A DNA stretch of 64,000 bases from the NCBI RefSeq assembly GCF_037126465.1, contig NC_088206.1, positions 56,834,841 through 56,898,840 on the forward strand, given 5' to 3'. The stretch's first letter is position 1; every line of letters starts with the position of its first letter. Both the position numbers and the translations under genes were made by a program. The notes beneath the pieces were generated by a model. The model was not told the origin of the DNA, did no database searches, and saw nothing but the letters and a program-made list of their open reading frames with translations. This document shows positions 44,546-54,776 of this stretch, one piece after another. Source of the stretch: Ornithodoros turicata. Taxonomy: Eukaryota; Arthropoda; Arachnida; Ixodida; Argasidae.

Positions 44546-45562
44546 GTCACGGGAGTAAAGAATAATGCGTTTTTACGCAAGGAAATTCTATAGAAGCCTA
44601 ATTTCAAAGGGGCTGTGGATTATTCGCTCTCAGTTATGCAGAATAAATATAGAATGCTATTATTTGCATCCATGTGAACATGCAAGTTTTACACCAAAGG
44701 GTGTAACACACGCGCAGAAAAATACCGAAACCGTGAACTACAAAGCTCATTCGGAAGTGGCATTACGGTTACGTTACGGTTACGGTTACGTTACGTTACC
44801 AACTTTTCCTCTCCCGCTTCCTGTCCCACGATGGCCGAGGGATCTTAGGCAGCGTGAGACAGCTGCTTTAATGTCATTTCTTGTGGACAATGCAGCGCCT
44901 CTAACCTTTTAGACTTACTGATTTTCATTTTCAAGTGTTTTGGAGTAGCCGGCTCCTGTGTTTTGTAGGAGCCACCACTTCCATATTTTTTCTTTCCTAA
45001 CTCCAACTCCACGTCACAGAAAACATATTACTTTTGGGGTCACGTGATTTATTTGCTTGTAATTCGTTTTATCGCTTGCCGACATATTTCCATCATCATA
45101 AAGCCAAGAGACGATACCGTACCTTGATGATGCCACAGTGTAAGGGATGAGCTTCAGTACGAGAACCGCTGATATTCCGAACAGAGACTGTCCTTCCTCT
45201 GAATTGCATGCCTCTGTTTGAAATATCGGCGGATTTCTTCTTCCCTTACGTTTGCCAGCTTAAGTTATACGTTGTTTCCTACGCGACGTGCTTATTCTTC
45301 CTTTGTTCCTCCCACGTATAAGTGCATAGCATCGACTGAGTGATGAGTGAGTGTGTCTTGTGCTGTCTCATCTTTGAGAGTGATCAGTGGTTTTATTGCG
45401 AGGATACCGGATAAAAGAAATAACGATGTCAAAAGAAGGTATACAAAACGATGCTTGGTTTAGCCGCTGATCCTGGGCCCTGCAATTTTTTTGGTCACGT
45501 GTATGTTGACGTTTCCTATGTCGCGCGACCAGAGTGACGCCTCTCCAGAATACATTCCGCCC
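44546..45562. repeat. Unassigned sequence with short TTACGG/TTACG array
   Basis: At 44763-44800 seven units of TTACGG or TTACG are joined. This is not the arthropod telomere unit TTAGG. A ggagtagccggctcc block near 44942 resembles the retro-insertion at 2477-2596. No gene was recognised. Confidence 0.55.
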
Positions 45563-45990
45563 GCGATGGTGATGGTGATGTGATAAAGAAAAAAATGGGG
45601 ATGTGAGTTTCCACGAAGTCGAACTGGCTACCCCAGTACGCTTACACACAGAAAGTACAAACAGATGATGAGATGATGAGAAAACAAAGAGATGATAACC
45701 AGATGAGAACAGAGATGATGATGGAGTTCACCAAGTAGCTCAAAAGTTTCGACCAAGTGAAAATGTCGGAATCGCTGGGAGCACACACAGCACACATTCA
45801 GCAAGTCATAGATTATCCATAAGCCCGGTTGTATGTAGAAAATCTTCAAGTGCCCTCAGCGCCTTGCATCGGACGACGGAGCCCGCCCGCCTGGCACGCT
45901 GTGTCTAGCGAAGGGACATATGTCGGATCACTCCAAGGAACTGCGACACAGCACAACGGCTAAGATCAGAATGCTGCTGTGATGATGAGC
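45563..45990 (-). pseudogene. LINE 3' end, minus strand
   Basis: On the minus strand, RCKALRALEDFLHTTGLMDN, followed shortly by a stop, matches the terminal coding block of RNase H-type LINEs. The UTR holds catcatcatctctg and gatgagatgatgag-type repeats, and ends near catcaccatcaccatc at 45563-45580. The coding sequence upstream (higher coordinates) decays within about 100 bp. Confidence 0.55.
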
Positions 45991-47143
45991 TCACTTTTCT
46001 TCCGTCACGGACACCCGAGCGCTCGGCTGCGTATACTATAAGCCATCCGACCATTCCTAGCCATCACATGATCGCCCCCTACAAAGTTAACCATCGTCTT
46101 GACGACTCTCTCGATGCGCATGTTCTCTTTCTGCGGAGGAACGACCCTATATGCGTCTAACTTTGCACGTTTTATACCTTCATCTTCTCTGCAAACAAGA
46201 CTCCACCCTGTGCAGACAATATAAAAATGAGAAGCGTCCCTTCGCGTTCTTGCACGTGTTCCGTCGGTCTCGTCGTTCCAAGAACGAGAAGCAGAGAAAT
46301 TTACGACGAATTTCGTATTCATACCTCCCCCGGAGTTGTGGTTGTAAAAGTGCGCGTATACCGCCGCTATGGAGAAGTATCTTGGCTAACAGTCTGTGTG
46401 CCGTAACAACTGGCTTTAAGCTGGGTAATATAGCCTCGGCGCAAACAACAGCTATACCATACTATATCTACAGAGAGAGCGACCCGATGGGCCCAAAAGG
46501 AATGGCCGCATGGTTATTCATGAACTCGTATAATCTTCAAGAATGCCGGTTTGCAGCTTGGTGAAACTCGTCCAGACTTTCGAAGCAGGCCGAGAGCAAC
46601 GGGTCCATCAAAGTATAATGAAACGAGGGACGTGTGACATAACGTTCATGTGGACAATTGAGGTGTGCCTTGGGCGTTGTGTTCGTCCCTCTATGTTTAA
46701 TTGCCCCAACCACTATTAGATTCATGTGGACAGGTCCCGTTTGCAATTTCCCGGCAAGCCTATTTGCAATCTTCCAGTAACACATAAAAAAGTATAGGTA
46801 AAATTAACGTAGATATGAATGCGCGATGTGCACCGTACGTATAGCCCATGACTGGAACTTGCGCCTGCCGTATAGTTCTTCTAGCAAAAAAAAAAAAAAA
46901 ATTCTAAATTTGGCAGTTACGACGACTACGACGATGATGGTGCGTGGCGGTGGAGTAAATTATTCACAGTTACATGTTAGTATATGTAAGATGCGTACCT
47001 TTACAGTTCTGCACATAATTAGGATCACAGAAACCGCTTTCGAAAAGCGATTCAATTTACTACATATATATCCAGCAATGTTACAATGTCAATACAACAT
47101 GAAGTATAAGCATAATATTATGTAATGCGTGCGTCGTGCGTGA
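45991..47143. other. Unassigned sequence
   Basis: Open frames of 105 (minus, 46005-46322) and 137 (plus, 46151-46564) codons overlap on opposite strands and match nothing known. An A-run lies at 46887-46901. Confidence 0.4.
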
Positions 47144-47196
47144 GCGCGGGTATTCCTTTATCTTGGCAGCTGCCAAGATGAAGGAAATACCCGCGC
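47144..47196. repeat. 53-bp near-perfect palindrome
   Basis: The arm gcgcgggtattcctttatct pairs with agatgaaggaaatacccgcgc, and the centre tggcagctgcca is itself palindromic. One mismatched base pair is seen. No TSD was found. Confidence 0.85.
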
Positions 47197-47532
47197 ACGT
47201 CGGGGTGGGAAGAAAAAAAATGAGACCTGGTCTAAATTAGTTTGGTGTGCGGAAGAAAAGTATGAAGAAATCTGCAAAACGCTTACATGCGTTCAGTCGC
47301 GCTCGACTCTTCTCGACTCGATGTACCACAACACGTCATGTCCCTCGTACCTCCATTGCAGTATAGAAAGTAGATAGCTATAAAAATCTAGAAGCGGCCG
47401 CGATGTCCATAAAAAACTGACAAGGGCTCCGAGCTATATAGTCGCGTCAACCTAATTCGCCGGGGTCCCAGAAGCTGATGGCCGGTGATAAAGCAGGTCC
47501 GGAGTACCACGAAGGTAGCATCGATGGGTATT
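47197..47532. other. Unassigned spacer
   Basis: No element or domain was recognised in this 336-bp stretch between the palindrome and the LINE tail at 47533. Confidence 0.4.
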
Positions 47533-47801
47533 ATACCACAACAACAACTACATGAATGACGATGCACTCTAAATCGTTTCACACCTTTAAATGTGTAAAA
47601 TAGGTGTATTAACAAAGATCACACCCCTTTCACACCCTACAACTTTGTTTTGGAAGTTCCTGAGGGTGTAACGTCAGTGTACTCCACCCTCAGGTGAAAT
47701 ATGGTGATAGTGTGTCGCCTGGGTGTAGAAAGGGAGTATGTTTGTTTTCGTTCACATGAAAAAAAATAAATATATACAACAACAGGGAACAGGAAGTTAC
47801 A

Positions 47802-48560
47802 TTACAACAGTGCATGGCCTGGATTTACAACAAGTCTACCATCTGGTAATGCATGCAAATTTAGAAGGTCTGTTGAGATAGTGCTTAAATTTCTTAAAAC
47901 ACTTTGCTCCTCATTGCAAGACAGAACAAATACATGATAGTGCGCATCATACTCAACAGTAGTTAATGTTTGTATGAGAAAAATGGTATCAGAGTTAATA
48001 ACATGTATGCCTGCAATCTCAATAAACACGGGTACGTCCTACTCTGAAGATTCTTTGGCAACAACAGCCAACAGCAAATGTGTTATCATTATCAACTGCA
48101 CTTTTCACATAGACTATAGATTCTGCTCGAATCTCCTTGGAACCATCAGTAGATGTGGCATTTCTGATGAAGGGCTGCGACCATAAAGCGTAAGGGCTAC
48201 ATTTCATAAAATTGATGTCTTCTCGCTAATGAAAGGGTTATGTTCTTTAAATGTCGAGTTTTTCTAGCAACATCTTTAAAATGCTGGTGTTTCCCTTCAA
48301 AACGCGTACAGCTATACAGATAGGAAAGGACCAAACATCATGATGAGTCGCGCATAATGAACAACGCAATGCATTTTACAGTGGTTAGATATTTGTGGGT
48401 ACAACACTGCAAAGCCTTGAAGAAACGAATAAATGCAGCGTTCTAAGTAATGAACATGCATATGGGGGAGGTGCCTGCTCATGAGAAGGTCTACAGTTTC
48501 ACGAAAAGCTATATACAGCTGCCATGCTTCATTGCCATGCACAGCTGCCACGCCATACAT
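47802..48560 (-). pseudogene. Transposase C-terminal remnants of the CACTCT element
   Basis: Three minus-strand frames follow each other (48560-48312, 48207-48019, 48029-47802). Readable blocks are FRETVDLLMSRHLPHMHVHY, then HCKMHCVVHYARLIMMFGPF, a downstream frame with FEGKHQHFKDVA, then WSQPFIRNATSTDGSKEIRA and YHVFVLSCNEEQS. The pattern KxH...HY...I..FGP followed by FE.KH..FK is, to my knowledge, shared with C-terminal parts of TNP2-type CACTA transposases. No DDE triad was located. The family assignment is tentative. Confidence 0.45.
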
Positions 48561-48688
48561 GATTGTCTGTATGTCGGCTGTGCATGTTTACACACATATT
48601 TAATCACCTCGATGTGCATACATATATGGACCTCAATGTGATTATAGGCAATATGCTGGTAATTGTGAATACACAGTTACCAGCTTAT

Positions 48689-48752
48689 TTCCACAAACCC
48701 ATGTCATCATCACTTCTTCATTTATTGTTGTTGTTGCTGTTCCACAAACCCA
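48689..48752 (+). mobile_element. 38-bp LINE tail insertion with 13-bp TSD
   Basis: The 13-mer ttccacaaaccca lies at 48689-48701 and again at 48740-48752. The insert between (48702-48739) reads tgtcatcatcacttcttc, atttattg and ttgttgttgctg, the extreme 3' end of the GTT-tailed LINE family. It sits inside the CACTCT element, so it is younger than that element. Confidence 0.75.
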
Positions 48753-48887
48753 GCAGTTTTATTCGGCGTTACACCCTTTACACCCCAATTGCCATGAGGG
48801 TGTTCAAATACACCTTAAAAGGTGTGCGCCATGAACATTTTGATTTACACCCTTTAAGGTGTAAAACGATTTAGAGTGTAGGATGAG

Positions 48888-50024
48888 GTGATTCACAACG
48901 TGCATGGTGACTTGTGCTTCTTGGGGACGAAATGCATTGCCACAAGTCCGTTTAGGGAGGAAGACTATGTTGAACCGGGAACGCCACTTACAGCTCGAGC
49001 GCAGATTGTCAAAAGAATTATGATACCGAGATGTGCGTACCTGTTTTCTGTCGCTTACCCTTCTCCTGAAATATGCCGTAGAATTGAGAAACTCTGCTTT
49101 CAGTTTATATGGGATGGGAAAACGCAATGGGTAGCGCAAGAGAAAATGAAACTGCCTATTGATGTTGGGGGCCTACAGATTGCTGATCTGAAACAACTGT
49201 CAGAAGCACATGCTTTAAATGGAATATATAGGATGTTGGATGGCAAGGACATCGGACAGCAGGTGACAAAATTTTGGCTGGGAATAAACATAAGACATTT
49301 TCGCCAACACGGGATAGATCATAGGAGTCCAATGTCGGAATGGCAGCCAGCAGTTTATGAAGCAGGGAAGCACACTTTGCTGCAATTGAAAAGATTAGAC
49401 AAGAGCAAAGACTACAGTGGAAGCTCAGTCGCTGAATTATACAGAGATCTGAGGGGGAAAGAAATAGAGAAATATCCATCTACAATAACAGCGGAAGCTT
49501 GGAAAAGAATTCTTAGTTACTGGTTAGAAGGCAAAAGAAAATCATTCCTGTGGAAAATTGCGCATGAGGTCATACCAGTGAGGGACAAGTTTTATCGGTG
49601 GGGTAAAAGCCGCAGAAGGCACTGCGAGCTTTGCGGCCAAATAGAAACGGTGAGGCACGCCGTCTTCGAGTGTAAGATACCGGTGTACCTGTGGTCCTGT
49701 TTTAAGAAATATTTTGGATTAAGTAACTTGACACTTGATGAAGCTATGGGAATACATGTTGGGAAAGTAACCAAAAGACAACAGAAATTTTACATGTTAG
49801 TAGCAGTCGAAATCGCATATCAAGCTTGGGTAAACAGGTGTAGAGTGGTGCATGGTGGTGACTGCTGGGGTAAAGAACGAATGAGAAATATAATCAGCCA
49901 TTACGTACGAACTTGGCTTGGGAGGGAGCGGCTAAGGTTAGGAGCAAAAAACTTCTCGAAACAGTGGCAGTGTAAAGGGTTCAGGGTAGTGGAGGGTATT
50001 ATTAAATTTAAGTTGGCAGATTAG
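48888..50024 (+). CDS. L1/Tx1-like LINE ORF2 C-terminus, open (5'-truncated)
   Basis: This is a 378-codon uninterrupted frame, the longest in the window. It lacks the endonuclease and RT palm and begins in the region after the RT. LTARAQIVKRIMIPRCAYLF, FIWDGKTQWVAQEKM and LPIDVGGLQIADL are typical of L1/Tx1-type elements. Residues about 205-265 form a zf-RVT-like domain with FLWKIAHEVIPVRDKFYRWG and CELCGQIETVRHAVFEC. The first roughly 25 codons (to about 48960) look non-homologous, so the ATG at 48888 is probably fortuitous. The open frame suggests recent insertion. No TSD was identified. Confidence 0.75.
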   Translation: MIHNVHGDLCFLGTKCIATSPFREEDYVEPGTPLTARAQIVKRIMIPRCAYLFSVAYPSPEICRRIEKLCFQFIWDGKTQWVAQEKMKLPIDVGGLQIADLKQLSEAHALNGIYRMLDGKDIGQQVTKFWLGINIRHFRQHGIDHRSPMSEWQPAVYEAGKHTLLQLKRLDKSKDYSGSSVAELYRDLRGKEIEKYPSTITAEAWKRILSYWLEGKRKSFLWKIAHEVIPVRDKFYRWGKSRRRHCELCGQIETVRHAVFECKIPVYLWSCFKKYFGLSNLTLDEAMGIHVGKVTKRQQKFYMLVAVEIAYQAWVNRCRVVHGGDCWGKERMRNIISHYVRTWLGRERLRLGAKNFSKQWQCKGFRVVEGIIKFKLAD

Positions 50025-50028
50025 TTAA

Positions 50029-50232
50029 ATGAATTTAGAATATACTATCCCCGCAAGACGAGGAGGAGATCTATCGGAATTTTGGGGTGAGTTAACTGTA
50101 AAGCACATGAGTGTTGACGCTCTTCTGAAGCACACGATACAGCGTTACACTCAAGTGCAAAAGCAATGGGGCAGAGTTTTAGAACTGGCCTCAGTTGTTG
50201 ACTTGGTTGGGGAAAATAAAGCAAATCAGTAA
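50029..50232 (+). CDS. 67-codon frame directly after the LINE ORF
   Basis: ATG lies four bases after the TAG stop of the preceding frame. The product (MNLEYTIPARRGGDLSEFWG onward, ending ASVVDLVGENKANQ) matches nothing I know. It may be part of the LINE 3' region, read through or by reinitiation, or a chance frame. Confidence 0.2.
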   Translation: MNLEYTIPARRGGDLSEFWGELTVKHMSVDALLKHTIQRYTQVQKQWGRVLELASVVDLVGENKANQ

Positions 50233-50604
50233 ATTAAGGATATAGGGTGTGGTAGGCTAAAAGATAAGAAAGATGGGCTCACTAATTTTGTGACTCATCT
50301 AATCAGTCAACAATACAACAAGGGAGTAAATGCATGGGACTAAATAAATGTGACAGGGTGGGGCTGCATTTCACGCTCTGTTGTCTGAGGTACATATAAC
50401 TCAAGTGCGTGAATGAAAATACTTCTAGGTATGATGGTAGGTAGGTTCTTCATACGAGGTATGAAAATACCTCTAACCATTTTTTTTTTCCTTTGTGTGG
50501 GTGGGTAATTACTAAGTTAGCTAAGTTATACAGCCTTAGTTCATCTCACGAAGAGCAAATATCTACGTAGACTGTTGTACTCAGGAGACCATATGCGAAG
50601 TTCA
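50233..50604. other. LINE 3' UTR and unassigned sequence
   Basis: Probably the remaining 3' UTR of the L1/Tx1-like LINE up to about 50350 (actaaataaatgtgacaggg), then unassigned sequence with a degenerate repeat of tatgaaaatacctc (50420-50480). Confidence 0.4.
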
Positions 50605-50728
50605 GTGACTACTAGCAGTTCTATGGAGTAAATTTCAGGATTAGGGGACTAAAATGGGGAGTAATTGCAGTCTAGGGGACTGTAGAAGCTGATTACTCCC
50701 CATGTTGCTCCTTTTTTCTCAGAGTATG
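50605..50728 (+). mobile_element. CACTCT-group right terminus with GGAGTAA repeats
   Basis: Units atggagtaaa, ggggagtaatt and gattactcccc lead to ttgctcc, a T-run and CTCAGAGTATGG, the same architecture as at 5804-5826 and 6721-6748. No left end was found. Confidence 0.45.
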
Positions 50729-51022
50729 GCCGTATAGATGCTATATGCCGGAGTGTTAACCATAGCATAGAGCTGCTTGGTAGCGATCGAAGATGTTACG
50801 TGAGACAGGAGAGGTGTCAGACTTTGGAAATCCTCCTATGGCATCGCAGCGCCTATTCGAAAAACAGTCAATAATCTTTAAAAGTACATTCTGAACTGGA
50901 GAGCCTACATATGGGCGAGTATACCGGTGATGACATACTGCCTGGTTCCTATGCAGAAGACGTCGATAACTAAAAAAATGACCGCTGTGCCTGCACGCCG
51001 AAGACTGCATTAATCGTTTTTT
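50729..51022. other. Unassigned spacer
   Basis: No recognisable element or domain in this stretch of about 290 bp. Confidence 0.4.
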
Positions 51023-51115
51023 TTAATTACGTGTTAGCGCCGCGAAGCAACTGTGGCTATGAGCGGCGTACAGACGTCATCATCAGGTATAGGAGTGGGG
51101 GACAGGGGGGATTTA
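51023..51115 (-). mobile_element. SINE 3' fragment, minus strand
   Basis: Plus-strand gtgttagcgccgcgaagcaa, then ctgtggctatgagcggcgta and gtgggggacagggggg, match the 3' half of the SINE at 44257-44545. The tRNA-like head is missing. Confidence 0.7.
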
Positions 51116-51705
51116 TAGACAGAAAAAAAAGAAAAGGTGCTACACCGGTGAGTGCCGTTATACGATCATTGAAATGGCTGCAAAAGACTTTCTCAAAGAC
51201 ATTCAGAGTGCGTCTTCAACTGCAGATACATTCACTCCCTGACAAAGACCATGGACGGTTTTAAGCCTGGTCGGCTTTTCTTTTTTCTTTACTAGACCTG
51301 GAGTAGCTTGTCTCGCTTTTTTGTGTGCTTTTTTTCTCCTACCATCATCATCATCATCACCTGGTCGGTTTCTAGCTGAGTCTCTTTCCAGTCTGACATT
51401 ACTCCGCTCACCAGACTCGGCCACTGAAAGTGGAGTAGGGACGTGCAGAATGAGTGCCAGCTACGGCAGCTCAGCCTTCGTTGGTGGTGACGTGCAGTAT
51501 TCCGTCAGATCTTGCAAAGTTCAACGTATAGTCTCTAAAAATTCCTGGCCCAAGGGAATGGCGCTTCGCGTGTCGTCGTGTATCCCTCATGTCGCAGTCA
51601 ACTTTTCTTCAGCTCTGTTTTATGAAGAAAAATTGAAAATTTTTGTTACTAAAATGACTGGAGTCGTAGGGCACTTCATCCAGACAGACATCCATCCCCC
51701 TCGCG
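51116..51705. other. Unassigned; contains (CAT)n-type tract
   Basis: Short ATC repeats lie at 51341-51358. A 200-codon plus-strand frame from 51321 runs into the downstream SINE, so it is unlikely to be a gene. Confidence 0.4.
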
Positions 51706-51899
51706 TGGCGTATAGTTGTTACGATGACCACGTTCCACGCCGAGGCTGGGAGGTGACGCGGATTCGAATCTTAGGACGCATCCTAAGCCCCTGTCCCGCA
51801 CGCCTTCCTGCTGTCCTCTCTCCATCTGTCCACGTCTTTACGCCGCTCATAGCCACAGTTGCTTCGCGGCGCCATAACGCGGAATTAAAAGAAAAGATC
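51706..51899 (+). mobile_element. tRNA-derived SINE, plus strand
   Basis: The head reads gtggcgtatagttgttacga and ccgaggctgggaggtgacgc, with B box GGATTCGAATC. The body keeps gcatcctaagcccctgtccc, and the 3' end reads gccacagttgcttcgcggcg and ccataacgcggaattaaaag. It is the same 3' body as 44257-44545 but with a different or diverged tRNA-like head. It faces the 51023-51115 fragment in inverse orientation. Confidence 0.7.
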
Positions 51900-54776
51900 C
51901 ATCCCCCAACAATGTGCTCATGACTTGCGAGCTGTGACTCATCTTCTATAAGTGAATAACATATTTCTTATTTTCCCATTTCACCCTCTCTCTCTTTTAT
52001 TTACTTTTAGCTCTCGATACGTATAGTGTTCCATTTGTACTTGCCTTCGCTCATTTTGTGGTGAAGCACCGCGTGGCATCACCATCATTTATCTGCTGTT
52101 GTTGTTGTTCTTTCTGGAAACCGGTGTTCGACAAATCGTTTCACGATTTTATTTCGCCAGTCTAAGAAGATCAGACATCCTCCCATATGCGCTTTTAAAA
52201 AGCTACATCATAAATACGTGCTTTAATTAAAGACGCTACAGGGCATATAGAAGTCGTATTTTTGGCCTGGAACATTTCCATCAAAAAACGCAGATCTGTA
52301 TGCCTTGTCTGTATACCCGCCCACTGTCCGCAGTGTGCACCTTGCTTCTTATGCACACATAGTCTCCTCCTTATGAACACCATATGAATGAGCACTCACT
52401 GGGGCGAAACGCAAACATGGGCACCGTTAAAGAAACAAGAAGTCGAGGAAAGTAACTGAAACAGCGCAGGAACGTCGCTCAAGCGAAATAAGACATCAGG
52501 ATGTCTTTGCCACTTAAGTGGCGCAGTACATAAGTACGCGAAAAAAGAACCAATGAATGCGTATGCTAATGAAACGGAATGCGAAGAAGAAAAATAAAAA
52601 CAAAATACACTGTTCCACCATTCGAATGAACCACACAGTCAGTCATTTTCTCCTGAATTTTTTTCTCCTTCTTTGTTTCCTGTTAAGTCTTCATGTAGCT
52701 GGTAGCTTTCGACCGCGCCCCGCCGTTTTATTCGCTAAAGTAATTACAGGTAGGGACAGTCGTACTTTTTTTTTCTCATTATTCATATTTGGTATTCAAA
52801 TTCGGTGGGCGGGTAGTCGGCTTGTCCGAGCGGAATAGCTCCGTTCTTTTGATTCTTCTGTAAAGGGAGGAAAGAAAAAAAAGTCGGTCTCTTATAATCA
52901 GTGGATGCTGTCGAGTACAAAAAGAACAATCATTACAGTAATACGCAGTAAAAAAAAAAAGAACGGCACAGAAAAAAAGTGAAGGTAGTGCGCTTGAATA
53001 CCACTCAGGTAGCCTCTTGAAAAGGGGGTTATATGAACGTATACACTGATAAGAGAGAGACAAAAGAGGCAGAGGACGAATGAATGACCGCTGTATGCAC
53101 GCGGTGTGAGAGTTATGCTTGCGTGTACGACGTATTTTTTAAAGAAGCAATCGTGGATGAAACTGTTGTACGCGAATGACTGCGCTGGTTCGCTGCGTGA
53201 ATGGTTTGCTGACTAAGGAAAAGAATAAATAAATAAGAAACGGTTGCGTCGCACAAGAAAGCCGCAATTAGGCAAATGTGAACGGCAATGTGAACGGTCA
53301 GGCAGGGGTATGTGTGTACTTCGTGTGCGTCTTGACGTATTTGATTAAAGAGGAATTGTGAGGGACGGCTTCTGTAGCGGCATTAATTGCTTTAAACGAG
53401 AAGGCGCAGTGGAGCGGTGCTGTTTCCCACGCAGTGCTTATAGCCATTACATTGTTTACTTTTATAGATATCGCGTTGCGGCAGCATAGATGCTTCTTCA
53501 GGCAATAATATAAAGTAGTCAAAGAACCTCCACGCAGGTGTTCAGGCTTTTGTATACAGGTATCGGACCATGAAAACGTACATTTGCTCCTAAATTCTAA
53601 TACGGAGAATGACACAGGCTTTGCTACACTTTTCAACTAGTAAAAATAAAGTAGCGTCTGACCAACAGCTAGTGACAGACGATGTATAGTGACATCTACA
53701 TGAGCACCTTCGGCAGGGATGTTTTTATTACATGTAAGTGATAACCAACCCCCGGACTTTTAAGCACTAAAAAGGCCACTGAAAGCACTTTACAAGCACG
53801 AAGTGGTGGACAAAGTGGGCCTGGCAAAGTTAAAAAAAGGCAGCTATGGAATGATATCGAGAAAAAGGCAGACAAACTGGAAAATGTCGCGTTTAGGCAC
53901 TTTTAGGCATCTTATAGGCAAACGCCTAAAGTTCCAGGCCCTATACACGTTTAGCTGAATACATGGTTACAAGCTGTGGAGAGATAAAAGAGGTACAAGT
54001 CGTAAAGAGGCTGTAAAGGTCGGAAAAATGATCTGTTCCCAGTTTTTGTGAAACCGTAATAGAGCATTCAGAAAACGTAATCTTCTTGATAGGTTCTTAC
54101 CTCCTCATTTACCAGACTGCGATCTGATCCAACGTGTAGCTTGTTTTTGTTTGTTTGTTTGTTTTTGCTTCCGGGTTTTGGGTTATAGCAAATTGTGACC
54201 AACGTCTGGATCAACATCTCTATGTTTTTCCTTTTATATTTGATCTAATCTAACCTCCATACGAGGCGGCTTAATTACACTCGAGGTACAAAAGGGAGCA
54301 CACGCTGAGCTACAAAACACTTTGCAAGACTTCAGCCACCACTTCACGGTTCGTTTTTACTGCATCGTATAAGGCCGCTTTACGACTGCCTTTAGCGCTT
54401 ACAAGCTCGCCGGTAGAAATGCTGTAAAGAGCCTTGCTCGCTTGTCGAAGCCCCCAGCCGGTTGCGCATCACCGAAGACCTCCAAGCATTTTAATGACAG
54501 CTGCGCATGTGCGGTGCATGGATGGAAGGATGACTTTATTTTATGGCAAGCATCTCTATAAGGCACCTATCACTTAGCAAGCGTAATGCAATGCATGGCC
54601 ACGCACAGTTTTTAGATAGCTATACCGACAGTGAACTTTGTTGCCTGATAAGTTTTGGTTTCCATTGTGGTATTTATAGTTTTACAGCGTCAGGTAGGTT
54701 CTCTCCCCACAAAGAAACAATATTTAAAAAGTTGAGCGAATTTAAAAGTGGTGAAGCAGAATGCATACGTTTAGCT
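51900..54776. other. Unassigned 2.9 kb with a short LINE tail
   Basis: At 52057-52110 the sequence gtggtgaagcaccgcg, catcaccatcatttat and gttgttgttgtt matches the 3' end of the GTT-tailed LINE. A block at 53885-53935 repeats aggca/aggcg units (tttaggcac, tttaggcatc, tataggcaaac). No host gene or complete transposon was recognised. Confidence 0.45.

Larger units (their letters stand above)
47565..48878 (-). mobile_element. CACTCT-TIR DNA transposon, degraded (CACTA-like)
   Basis: The ends are CACTCTAAATCGTTTCACAC and, on the minus strand from the right, CACTCTAAATCGTTTTACAC. Subterminal ttacacc/ggtgtaa units (accctttaaggtgtaaa, ttacaccctttacaccc) follow inside both ends. Transposase remnants lie between. 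Terminal CACT and arrays of short subterminal repeats are features of the CACTA/EnSpm superfamily. No clean 3-bp TSD can be read: atg lies at the left and tag at the right. Confidence 0.6.
47533..48905 (-). pseudogene. LINE 3' UTR split by the CACTCT element
   Basis: The left piece (47533-47564) reads accacaacaacaactacatg and aatgacgatg. The right piece (48879-48905) reads gatgaggtgattcac. Joined, they match the minus-strand form of the LINE UTR at 38400-38475. The element 47565-48878 therefore inserted into an older LINE tail. Confidence 0.5.

Noticed and set aside
51321..51923. 200-codon plus-strand open frame
   Set aside because: Its 3' half lies inside the SINE at 51706-51899 and no domain is seen.
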